From Nocardia fusca NBRC 14340 (GTDB lineage Bacteria; Actinomycetota; Actinomycetes; Mycobacteriales; Mycobacteriaceae): a stretch of 64,000 bases of DNA. Both the position numbers and the translations under genes were made by a program. Positions within the stretch are counted from its first letter, which is position 1. Every line of letters starts with the position of its first letter. Of this stretch, positions 8,074-16,094 are shown piece by piece. The stretch is taken from positions 20,913-84,912 of the forward strand of contig NZ_BDCU01000010.1 in assembly GCF_001618425.1 (NCBI RefSeq), written 5' to 3'. The notes under the pieces were generated by a model. The model was not told where the DNA came from and made no database searches. It saw nothing but the letters and a program-made list of their open reading frames with translations.

Positions 8074-10514
8074 GCGACGGGTCCGGCGAGTCGTATTGGG
8101 CAACCCGCGCCCTCGGTATCGAACTGCGGCACCGGGAAGCGTTCCGGCACGGGGACACCCCCGACACACTGGCGGCCGAACCGGAGATCGCCGATCTGGT
8201 GCAGCCGGGGTTGCGCAAGAATCCGCGGCGCGCACATCTGCTGGTCTCCACGGTACTCGGCAAACACCTGCCGACCGATCCCGTCCGGGTCCGGGACGCG
8301 GGTGACCGCCTCGGTGATCTGGTGCGCGCGGTACTCGGCGAACAGGACGCCGTGGTGCTCGGGTTCGCCGAGACCGCGACCGGGCTCGGGCACTGTGTGG
8401 CCACGCGGATCGACGCGGCGTGCTACCTGCATTCGACCCGTCGCGTGGTGCCGGGCGCGGTGACGCTCACCGGGTTCGAGGAGGGACATTCGCACGCGAC
8501 CTCGCATCTGCTGCAGCCGATGCCCGGGGACGTTTTCACCGCGGGACTGCCGCTGGTGCTGGTGGACGACGAAATCTCCACCGGTGCGACCGCGCTGGAT
8601 GCCATCGAGGCACTGCACGAGTTCGCGCCACGGACACACTATGTGCTGGCCACGCTGGTCGATATGCGCACCGACGCCGACCGCGACCGGTTCGCCGCGG
8701 CGGCCGCGGCGCTGGGCGCGCGGATCGATACCGTGTGCCTGGCGTCGGGCGCCACCGTGCTGCCCGCCGGGTTGGCGGTCACCGTCTCGGAACTGCCCGC
8801 GGCCGAACTCAATCCGGTGGCGGAGCGTCGCGGTGTGCCGGCTCGGCTGGAACTGCCCTGGCCGCGGGATGTGCCCGAGGGCGGCCGGCACGGGTTCCTG
8901 CGCGCCGATCGGGCCGGGTTCGAGCAGGCCACCGCCGTCGCGGGAAAAATGCTGCGGGACCAGCTGGTCACCGAGTATCCCGGTCGCCCGGTGATCGTGC
9001 TCGCCCACGAAGAGCTGATGTACCTGCCGCTGTGCCTGGCCGTGGGAATCGCCGAGTCCGGGGTGCCGGTGCGGTACCAGACCACCACGCGCTCCCCGGC
9101 GTACGTCCTGGACGAGCCCGGTTATCCACTGCGCCGCGGTTTCCGGTTCCCGGCTCCCGAAGCAGGCGAGGACACACCGCGCTACCTCTACAACGCGGGC
9201 TGGCCCGACGAGCCGGATGCGGACCCGGTACTGGTGTTCGTGGCCGATTCCCCTGCCGACGGTGAGCGGCTCCATGCCCCGGGCGGGCTGGTCGATGTCC
9301 TCACCGCCGCCGGTTCCGATGTGGTGGTCGCGATCATCCGGGAGGCCGATCCGCGCATGCTGGCCGCCGCGCGCTCGGGGGGTTTCGCCGGGCCCGCACC
9401 GCTGTTCGGTCCCGAATTCGGTTCCTACGACCGGGCCGATGTGGCGTGGCTGCTGAAGGATCTGTCCGGCGCCGACCTGGAGGCCGATACCGCCTCCCGT
9501 GAGCGGCGGATCCAGTCCGGAATCGCGCACTACGCCGAATCGCTGCCCATCGAATACCAGCCCGACGCCGCCTACCGGGAACTGTTCGACCGGGTACTGG
9601 CCGACAGTGCCGAGCGGCTGGCCCTGGCGGTGGGGACGGTGGCCGAACTGGTGGCCGCCGAACGTGGCACCGATATCGTGCTGGCGTCGCTGGCCCGGGC
9701 GGGTACCCCCGTCGGCATCCTGATCCGCCGCTGGCTGGCCACCGGGCACGGGCAGCGCCCCGCGCTCGATATCCCGCACTACGCGGTGTCGATCGTGCGC
9801 GATCGTGGGATCGACACCGTGGCCCTGGATTATCTGGCCCATCATCACGATCCCGCGTCCGTGGTGTTCGTGGACGGCTGGACCGGTAAGGGCGCGATCA
9901 GCCGGGAACTGACCGCGGCGCTCGACGAGTACCACGCGGCCGGTGGCGCCCGGTTCGACGACGACCTCGCCGTGCTCGCCGACCCCGGGCACTGTGTGCG
10001 CACCTACGGCACCCGTGACGATTTCCTGATCGCCTCGGCCTGCCTGAACTCCACGGTTTCCGGACTGGTCTCGCGGACGGTGCTCAACCGGGACCTCATC
10101 GGCCCGGGGGATTTCCACGGCGCCAAGTTCTACGCCGATCTGGCCGCCGAGGATGTTTCCGCGCGACTGATCGATACCGTCACCGGGGCGTTCGAGACGG
10201 TCCGGCCGCGGGTGAGCGCACAGGTCGCGGCGGTGCGTTCCGGAGATCGCGCGCCCACCTGGGCGGGCTGGGCGTCGGTGGAACGGGTGCGCGCCGAATA
10301 CGGGATCGACAGTGTGAACTTCGTGAAGCCGGGCGTCGGGGAGACCACCCGGGTCCTGCTGCGCCGGGTGCCGTGGCGGGTGCTGGTCCGGGAACCGGAC
10401 GCGCCCGAGCACGCCCATATCCGGCTGCTGGCACAGGCCCGGGCGGTGCCGGTGGAGGTCGTACCGGACCTGGCGTATTCGTGTATGGGATTGATCAAGG
10501 ATGTGCAGCGGTAG
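8070..10514 (+). CDS. PRTase-TRSP-StiP/PRTase-PELOTA fusion protein of the Ter operon
   Basis: This 814-residue protein joins two proteins that are usually separate in ter clusters. The first half is a phosphoribosyltransferase with a PRPP-loop motif VLVDDEISTG at about residues 163-172. A TRSP domain follows, whose name-giving motif is seen as TTTRSP at about 338-343. The second half is a StiP-like domain (first described as a cysteine protease, now viewed as a second phosphoribosyltransferase) with VFVDGWTGKGAI at about 597-608. A C-terminal PELOTA RNA-binding module begins near residue 750. ATG 8070 overlaps the lyase stop. Predicted role: building or attaching a ribosyl group in an unknown Ter metabolite, possibly on RNA. 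Confidence 0.9.
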   Translation: MSDGSGESYWATRALGIELRHREAFRHGDTPDTLAAEPEIADLVQPGLRKNPRRAHLLVSTVLGKHLPTDPVRVRDAGDRLGDLVRAVLGEQDAVVLGFAETATGLGHCVATRIDAACYLHSTRRVVPGAVTLTGFEEGHSHATSHLLQPMPGDVFTAGLPLVLVDDEISTGATALDAIEALHEFAPRTHYVLATLVDMRTDADRDRFAAAAAALGARIDTVCLASGATVLPAGLAVTVSELPAAELNPVAERRGVPARLELPWPRDVPEGGRHGFLRADRAGFEQATAVAGKMLRDQLVTEYPGRPVIVLAHEELMYLPLCLAVGIAESGVPVRYQTTTRSPAYVLDEPGYPLRRGFRFPAPEAGEDTPRYLYNAGWPDEPDADPVLVFVADSPADGERLHAPGGLVDVLTAAGSDVVVAIIREADPRMLAAARSGGFAGPAPLFGPEFGSYDRADVAWLLKDLSGADLEADTASRERRIQSGIAHYAESLPIEYQPDAAYRELFDRVLADSAERLALAVGTVAELVAAERGTDIVLASLARAGTPVGILIRRWLATGHGQRPALDIPHYAVSIVRDRGIDTVALDYLAHHHDPASVVFVDGWTGKGAISRELTAALDEYHAAGGARFDDDLAVLADPGHCVRTYGTRDDFLIASACLNSTVSGLVSRTVLNRDLIGPGDFHGAKFYADLAAEDVSARLIDTVTGAFETVRPRVSAQVAAVRSGDRAPTWAGWASVERVRAEYGIDSVNFVKPGVGETTRVLLRRVPWRVLVREPDAPEHAHIRLLAQARAVPVEVVPDLAYSCMGLIKDVQR

Positions 10515-11363
10515 ATGTCGTCTCCGAAATCACTGCTGGTCGCCACGGATCTGGATCGCACGATGATCTACTCCGCCGCGGCCGCCGGTACCGCCGCCGC
10601 GGCGACAGTATGTGTGGAGCATCTCGACGGCTCTCCGCTGTCGTACATGACCGCGGCCGCCACCGACCGGCTGCGGGAACTCGCTGCCGCGGCGGTGGTC
10701 CTACCCACCACCACCCGGACCATCGAGCAGTTCGGCCGGATCCGGCTGCCCGGGGCGCCGTGGCCCTATGCCGTCACCAGCAACGGTGGAAACATCCTGG
10801 TCGACGGGGTACCGGATGCGCGGTGGCGTCGGGGGATCGACGCGGCGGTCCGGGCCGGCGGAGCCGGTCTCGCCGAGGTCGAGACCGCGCTGCGGGCCCG
10901 GATCGACGACTCGTGGGTGCTCAAGTTCCGCGAGGCCGACGGCCTGTTCTGCTATCTGGTGGTGGACCTCGCCGCGGCTCCCCCGGATTTCCTCACCGGC
11001 TGGGACGCCTGGTGCCGGGAGCGTGGCTGGACGGCGTCGCGGCAGGGCCGCAAGATCTACACGATGCCGACGGCGGTGTGCAAGAGCCGGGCGGTGGCCG
11101 AGGTCCGGGCCCGGCTCGTCGAGTCCGGCGCGTTGGACGCGACGACGCAGACGCTGGCCGCCGGCGACGGCGCGCTGGACGCCGAAATGCTCGCCGCGGC
11201 CGATCACGCCATCCGCCCCCGGCACGGTGAGCTCGAAGAACTCGGCTGGACCCGGCCGGGGCTGACCGTCACCGCCGCCAGCGGAATCGAGGCGGGGGAA
11301 GAAATTCTCGGCTGGTTCGCCGCCGCGCTCACGGGTCCGGTGACCGCCGGGACGGCGGGTTAG
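10515..11363 (+). CDS. HAD-superfamily phosphatase of the Ter operon
   Basis: A 282-residue haloacid-dehalogenase-fold hydrolase. Motif I is LVATDLDRTMI with the nucleophile Asp near residue 12, motif II lies in VLPTTTRT, and a late acidic motif is AAGDGALDAEML near residue 215. It probably removes a phosphate from the product of the upstream lyase and phosphoribosyltransferases. The ATG follows the PRTase stop codon directly with no spacer. It is the last gene of the operon; its end overlaps by 4 bp the end of the convergent DUF389 gene, so no separate terminator exists between them. Confidence 0.88.
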   Translation: MSSPKSLLVATDLDRTMIYSAAAAGTAAAATVCVEHLDGSPLSYMTAAATDRLRELAAAAVVLPTTTRTIEQFGRIRLPGAPWPYAVTSNGGNILVDGVPDARWRRGIDAAVRAGGAGLAEVETALRARIDDSWVLKFREADGLFCYLVVDLAAAPPDFLTGWDAWCRERGWTASRQGRKIYTMPTAVCKSRAVAEVRARLVESGALDATTQTLAAGDGALDAEMLAAADHAIRPRHGELEELGWTRPGLTVTAASGIEAGEEILGWFAAALTGPVTAGTAG

Positions 11364-12325
11364 AGCATGCGCCGCCGGGCCCGCGCCTCGGCGCGCGAAC
11401 GCCGCAACGAGATCCGCGACCACACGGCATCCTGCAGCGCCAGTGTCGCCCAGCCCGCGATCGCCATCCCGGCCAGGTTCACCACCAGCTGCAACGCGCT
11501 ACCCCAGATGGCCGAACCGGCGCCGAAGGCCAGTCCGAGCGCGATATTGCCCGCGGCCGGAACAGTGGTCACCGAGATGAACACTCCCACCAGCGCACCC
11601 GACTTGGCGGAGGTCAGCGACAGCACCCCGGCCGCTGCCGCGATCAGCGCGACGATGAACGACCATTTGTCGGGTGTGTAGATGAACGAGGTCTCCGGCC
11701 GGTCCCCGGTGACGACATCGACGGTTATCCAGCCGAACAACCGGCCGACCAGGACGAGTGCGAACGTGATCGCGATGGCGGCGCCGAAACCCATGGCCAG
11801 CGTGGCCACGGCGCGACCGAACAGCGCGGCACGGCGCCGGACCAGCGCCACACCCAGCGCGGCGATGGCGCCGAATTCCGGCCCGAGCACCATCGCACCG
11901 ATCACCAGGATCTGTGAATCGACCACGATCGCGATACTGGCGAGTGCCGTCGCCAGCGTCATGAAACTCACATAGGTCCAGTTGAGTTCGGTCTCCTCGT
12001 AGGAGCGCTGGGTGACATCGGCCCAGACGACCGAATCGGCGCTGTAGCCGGGAGTGCGTAGCTCGGCGAGATACCCGGACAGCGACATCCAGGTGGATAT
12101 CTGCTCCACTTCGATACTGCCGCGATGGTGCAGGCCGATCGCGCGCAGGCGATCGAGGACATCGTTGGCGGCTTCGCGGGCCAGGTCCGCGAACACCACA
12201 TCACCTTTCGGCCGTAGCGAGCTTCCGCGTAGGACCGCCAGTCCGCTGACCGAGTCGTCGGACTCCAGGATCGCCACCACATCGTCGGTCAATTCGGCCG
12301 GTGACATCATCCGCACATGCAGCAT
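11360..12325 (-). CDS. DUF389 (TIGR00341-type) integral membrane protein
   Basis: A 321-residue protein with a soluble N-terminal domain of about 120 residues, which opens MLHVRMMSP and resembles a small ferredoxin-like sensor fold. Five to six membrane helices follow, including ILVIGAMVLGPEFGAIAALGVAL, the conserved DUF389 core. The function of DUF389 proteins is unknown; they are common in actinobacteria and cyanobacteria. The ATG at 12325 gives the family N-terminus. It is convergent with the HAD gene, with a 4-bp overlap at the stops. Its place among Ter genes hints at a membrane stress role, which is inference only. Confidence 0.85.
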   Translation of the reverse strand: MLHVRMMSPAELTDDVVAILESDDSVSGLAVLRGSSLRPKGDVVFADLAREAANDVLDRLRAIGLHHRGSIEVEQISTWMSLSGYLAELRTPGYSADSVVWADVTQRSYEETELNWTYVSFMTLATALASIAIVVDSQILVIGAMVLGPEFGAIAALGVALVRRRAALFGRAVATLAMGFGAAIAITFALVLVGRLFGWITVDVVTGDRPETSFIYTPDKWSFIVALIAAAAGVLSLTSAKSGALVGVFISVTTVPAAGNIALGLAFGAGSAIWGSALQLVVNLAGMAIAGWATLALQDAVWSRISLRRSRAEARARRRML

Positions 12326-12389
12326 GCGGCAAGTTTGCCCGGCCGGCGCAGCAGTCCGCAGCCGGACGTGCCCGGTTGCGGGCGTCCGG

Positions 12390-13154
12390 TCAGTACCCTT
12401 GCTGCTGGCCGGCGAGCTGCTGGGCGATGACCCCCTGTAGCCGCTGCAGGCCGGGGACGGTGATCCCGCTCTGCAGCTGCCCCTCGATGGTGCGGATGAG
12501 GGCGGCGTCGCCGAGGACCTTCTCGCTCGACTGGATGAGAACGGTTCCCGCGCCGGTGAAATCGAACTGGCGCTCCTCACCGGAGGTCACCCCGAACGCG
12601 GCCGCCCCGGCCGCCAGATAACCCGACACCCACCGCTGATCGTAATGATGGCTGGGAGACGGGCAATCCGCCCAGCCCACCAGCGATTCCGGGTCCACCC
12701 GCAGCGGCGGCTCGGCGAAGATCACCGGGCCGTTCGAGGAAGCCAGGAACTTCCCGGTGCCGATCAGCGTCAGGAAACCGGGCACGATCGATTGATTCAG
12801 CGACAGCCCGGGCTCGAAGGCCAGCAGGTTCGCCGCGCGGATGGTGAGGTTGCCGTCGTCGAGATCGTAGGAGTTGATGTCGTAGCCGCGGTCACCGATG
12901 AGCAGTTTTCCCTGACCCTCGGCGACCACGTAGTCGCCGGTGAACAGCGGGGCCGAGAACTGGTTCGCCACCATGTGCAGGAGCTGGCCCTGCAGGCCTT
13001 GGGTGAGCGCCTGGAACCGCATCTGCCCGTAGTAGGCGATCATCGCGCCCTTGCGCATGAACCACGGCTTGTTCAGGTCGATGCAGTACGCGTAGCTGTT
13101 GCCGGGGACGTTGTCGCTTTCCCCGAGGTTCATCGGGTTGAGGATCTCGCTCAC
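12390..13154 (-). CDS. AIM24-family protein 3 (third gene of triple AIM24 operon)
   Basis: AIM24 proteins are beta-rich proteins related to the tryptophan-attenuator TRAP fold. In bacteria they often sit beside terD genes and are of unknown biochemical role. This 254-residue copy is the largest of the three, with YCIDLNKPWFMRKGAMIAYYG near the start and repeated V/L-GDYVVAEGQGKLLIGDRG strands. The C-terminal tail LAGQQQGY is glutamine-rich. GTG 13154 overlaps the stop of the gene upstream (GTGA). It has diverged clearly from the other two copies, suggesting separate jobs within one complex. Confidence 0.85.
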   Translation of the reverse strand: MSEILNPMNLGESDNVPGNSYAYCIDLNKPWFMRKGAMIAYYGQMRFQALTQGLQGQLLHMVANQFSAPLFTGDYVVAEGQGKLLIGDRGYDINSYDLDDGNLTIRAANLLAFEPGLSLNQSIVPGFLTLIGTGKFLASSNGPVIFAEPPLRVDPESLVGWADCPSPSHHYDQRWVSGYLAAGAAAFGVTSGEERQFDFTGAGTVLIQSSEKVLGDAALIRTIEGQLQSGITVPGLQRLQGVIAQQLAGQQQGY

Positions 13155-13843
13155 AGTTTCTCCTCCGATGCCTGCACGTACACCAGACCTTGGCCCGCGC
13201 ACTGCAGTTGCATGGCCTCGCCTGCTCCGCGTCCCACGGCGTCACGCCAGCTCACCGCGGCCTTCAGATCGGTGTGTACGTTCCCGTAGGAGGCGATGAA
13301 CGCCTGCGGATCGACCACCACCGGATTCGGCCCGCCGACCTGTAGTTCGAGAAAACCACCGTGGGCCAGCAGGACGGCGCTGCCCTGCCCCGACAACTGG
13401 GTGGTGAACATGCCCTGACCGGTGAGCGCACCCGACGCGGCACCGCGCAGGGCGCCCATCAGGCCCCCGCCGCCCCCGCCGCCGGAGCTCGCCACCGACA
13501 CCACCGAGGTCTGCAGACCGGCGGTGTAGGCGAGCAGCCGGGACGCCTCCACCTGCAGTACCGCACCCGGCTGTACGTGGACCACCTGCACTTCCAGACC
13601 GGCGAAACCGTAATGGACGCTGCCGCTGCCCTGCGCGAGCATGGTGCGCTGATGCTCGCCGGCCATCATCCGCCCGGCCATCCGGACCAGTCCGCCGCCG
13701 CCCATACCGGCGCCACCCGGTATCTCGTGTGGTGCGAAAGAGACATCGCCGGTGTAGAAGAGCATGCCGCCGGCCCGGGCGACCACGCCGCCCGCGGTGG
13801 CGATATCGACGGCGACGACCTTGGAATTGATCTTCTCGAACAT
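13151..13843 (-). CDS. AIM24-family protein 2 (middle gene of triple AIM24 operon)
   Basis: A 230-residue AIM24 protein. It begins MFEKINSKVVAVDI, has a glycine run GGGGGGGLMGALRGAASGA near residue 125 that may act as a flexible or membrane-touching segment, and repeats the FTTQLSGQGSAVLLAHGG / NPVVVDPQAFIASYGN pattern also seen in copy 1. Start ATG at 13843, three bp after the stop of copy 1. No signal peptide. Strong similarity to copy 1 in the second half points to duplication inside the operon. Confidence 0.87.
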   Translation of the reverse strand: MFEKINSKVVAVDIATAGGVVARAGGMLFYTGDVSFAPHEIPGGAGMGGGGLVRMAGRMMAGEHQRTMLAQGSGSVHYGFAGLEVQVVHVQPGAVLQVEASRLLAYTAGLQTSVVSVASSGGGGGGGLMGALRGAASGALTGQGMFTTQLSGQGSAVLLAHGGFLELQVGGPNPVVVDPQAFIASYGNVHTDLKAAVSWRDAVGRGAGEAMQLQCAGQGLVYVQASEEKL

Positions 13844-13846
13844 GAC

Positions 13847-14470
13847 CTACCGTTCCGCCGGTTGGATCGAGACCACGCCCTGCCCGTCCCAGCGCAGCGA
13901 GAACGCCTCGCCACCACCCTGTCCCATCGCCGCACGCCAGGAGACATCGGTGACGAAGGACTGGTTGAGGTTGCCGCGGGCGGCGACGAATGCGTCGGGG
14001 TCCACCACCAGCGGGAACTGCGGCGAGACCTCCAGGTGGATGAGCGGGCCGCCCGCCGACAGCAGGGCGACCTGCCCCTGACCGCTGACCGTGGTGGTGA
14101 ACAGCCCCTGACCACTGGACGCCCCGCGCACACCGGCGAATCGCACATCGGTGCGCAGGTTCCCGGCGAAGGCCAGCAACTGCTGCGATTCGACCTGCAG
14201 GGTCTCGTTGTTCAGGTTCACCACCGAGACGTACTGGCCGTTGACCGCCAGGAAGACCCGGCCCTGGCCACCGCATTCCATCAGCGAGAGCTTCTCGCCG
14301 GTGGCGCGGCGCTTCATCCCGGCCAGCACTCCGTCCCCGCCACCGAACCCGGCCGATTTGAACTGCACGGCGCCCTCGTAGGCGACCATCGAGCCGGAGA
14401 TGGCGCGGATACTGGTGTTCGCCAGGTGTACCTCGATCACCTTCTTCGACTGTTCGAAGAGTTGTGCCAT
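13847..14470 (-). CDS. AIM24-family protein 1 (first gene of triple AIM24 operon)
   Basis: A 207-residue AIM24 protein. It starts MAQLFEQSKKVIEVHL and carries the family features SSGQGLFTTTVSGQGQVALL near residue 125 and PLVVDPDAFVAARGN near 165. The ATG at 14470 is preferred over an upstream extension rich in Arg and Gly. It heads an operon of three AIM24 genes with spacings of 3 and -4 bp. It is divergent, over 277 bp, from the two-gene TerD operon, so AIM24 and TerD proteins are probably made together and may work as one stress complex. Confidence 0.87.
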   Translation of the reverse strand: MAQLFEQSKKVIEVHLANTSIRAISGSMVAYEGAVQFKSAGFGGGDGVLAGMKRRATGEKLSLMECGGQGRVFLAVNGQYVSVVNLNNETLQVESQQLLAFAGNLRTDVRFAGVRGASSGQGLFTTTVSGQGQVALLSAGGPLIHLEVSPQFPLVVDPDAFVAARGNLNQSFVTDVSWRAAMGQGGGEAFSLRWDGQGVVSIQPAER

Positions 14471-14747
14471 GCAGAGTCGCCTGTTCTCGCCGCCCCGGAG
14501 CCCGGCCCGCCGCCGGTGCTCATCCGTCGCCGTCACCTTAATCGCCGCAGGTCTACCGAGTCCATGCCCGGTCCCATAACTTTCGTCCGCGCCGGATGGT
14601 CGGCCTCGGTGGCCGGGGTCGCGAGGGCGCCGGCCCGCGCGCCGCGGGCGACGCCGGAGAATACCGCTCCGGGTGTTAACGGAGGTCGTGGTTGCCCACT
14701 ATCTCGTACAGTGGCATCCATACGCACCGACAAGCGAAGGGTCTGAC

Positions 14748-16094
14748 TTGTCCGCAACACTCGCCAAGGGCCAGAACGGTCCACTGGCCACGAACGACGT
14801 GGTGGTCTCCATCCAGTTGGCGGCTCCGGCCGATCTGTCCGCCCTATTGGTCACCGAGCAGGGCAAAGTTCGGTCCGACGCGGATTTCGTCTTCTACAAC
14901 CAGCCCAGCGGTCCGGGGGTGAACCTGCGGCCGGGCCCGGCCGGGCAGCCCGCTTCGCTGGCGGTGAACCTCGGTGCGGTTCCCGCCGATATCGCGCAGG
15001 TCCGCGCGGTCATCACGCTCGACGACCCGAACAGCAATTTCGGGCAGTTCGCGCCCCCGGTCGCCTACGTATCGGATCAGTCCGGCGCGCAGCTGTTCGA
15101 GTACCGGATCGACGGACTGGCCACCGAATCCATCGTGATCGCGCTCGAGCTCTACCGCCGCCAGGGCGCGTGGAAGGTGCGGGCGGTCGGGCAGGGTTAC
15201 GCGGGTGGTTTCGCCGCGCTGGTCACCGATCATGGTGTCACAGTGGACGATTCCCCGGCCGAAACGCAGGCCGCGGCCCCCGCCGCCGCGCCGCCTCCGC
15301 CCGTGCAACAGACCGCGCCGGTACCGCCGCCCACCCAGCAGGCCTATCCCACCCAGCAGCAGCCGCCGGCTCCGCCCTACCCGCCGCAGGGTGGCGGTTA
15401 CCCGCCGCAGGGTGGCGGTTATCCGCCGCCGCCCGGGCCCGGTTACCCACAGCAGCAGCCCGCTCCCGCGGCGCCCACCCAGCAGCATCCCGGCGAGATC
15501 AGTCTGAGCAAGACCGGCCCGGTCAGCCTGCAGAAGGGGCAGCGGGTCAGCCTCCGCAAAGAGGATGGCGCGGCGCTCACCTTCGTCAAGATGGGCCTGG
15601 GCTGGGATCCGGTGCAGCAGCGCGGCCTCTTCGGGAGCCGGACCGTGGATATCGACCTCGACGCCTCGGTGGTGATGTTCGCCGATATGAACCCGGTGGA
15701 TGTCGCCTACTACGGACAGCTGACCTCCAAGGACGGTTCTGTCCGGCACCAGGGCGACAACCTCACCGGTGAGGGCGCGGGCGACGACGAGATGATCCTG
15801 GTCGACCTCACCCGGCTTCCTGCCCACGTCAACAGCCTGATCTTCGTCGTGACCTCGTACAAGGGGCATACGTTCGGCCAAGTGCAGAACGCCTTCTGCC
15901 GGTTGATCGACGGTGCCAACAACGCGGAGCTGGCCCGCTACTCGCTCACCGGCGGCACGCCGACCACCGCCATGGCGATGGCGAAGCTGTTCCGGGCGGG
16001 CAACGACTGGAAGATGCAGGCCATCGGTGAGGGATTCAACGCCAAACATCCCGGTGAGGCGATTCCCCAGCTGGGCCGGTTCCTGGCGGTATGA
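14748..16094 (+). CDS. Double TerD-domain protein with proline/glutamine-rich linker
   Basis: A 448-residue protein made of two TerD domains. The N-terminal one (about 1-165) keeps SDADFVFYNQPSGPG and VRAVGQGYAGGF but lacks the acidic calcium-binding stretch of TerD. A low-complexity Pro/Gln/Gly/Tyr linker (about 167-245) follows, with the tandem unit PPQGGGY. The C-terminal TerD domain (about 247-448) opens ISLSKTGPVSL and keeps GDNLTGEGAGDDEMI. The start chosen is TTG 14748, 7 bp after GAAGG; an in-frame extension to 14673 has no good ribosome site. Its stop overlaps the next start. Likely a scaffold linking TerD modules at the membrane. Confidence 0.88.
   Translation: MSATLAKGQNGPLATNDVVVSIQLAAPADLSALLVTEQGKVRSDADFVFYNQPSGPGVNLRPGPAGQPASLAVNLGAVPADIAQVRAVITLDDPNSNFGQFAPPVAYVSDQSGAQLFEYRIDGLATESIVIALELYRRQGAWKVRAVGQGYAGGFAALVTDHGVTVDDSPAETQAAAPAAAPPPPVQQTAPVPPPTQQAYPTQQQPPAPPYPPQGGGYPPQGGGYPPPPGPGYPQQQPAPAAPTQQHPGEISLSKTGPVSLQKGQRVSLRKEDGAALTFVKMGLGWDPVQQRGLFGSRTVDIDLDASVVMFADMNPVDVAYYGQLTSKDGSVRHQGDNLTGEGAGDDEMILVDLTRLPAHVNSLIFVVTSYKGHTFGQVQNAFCRLIDGANNAELARYSLTGGTPTTAMAMAKLFRAGNDWKMQAIGEGFNAKHPGEAIPQLGRFLAV

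Noticed and set aside
7938..10418. An 826-codon open frame on the minus strand under the PRTase fusion gene
   Set aside because: Antisense shadow of a gene with clear PRPP-loop and TRSP motifs; no ribosome site and no recognisable domain.
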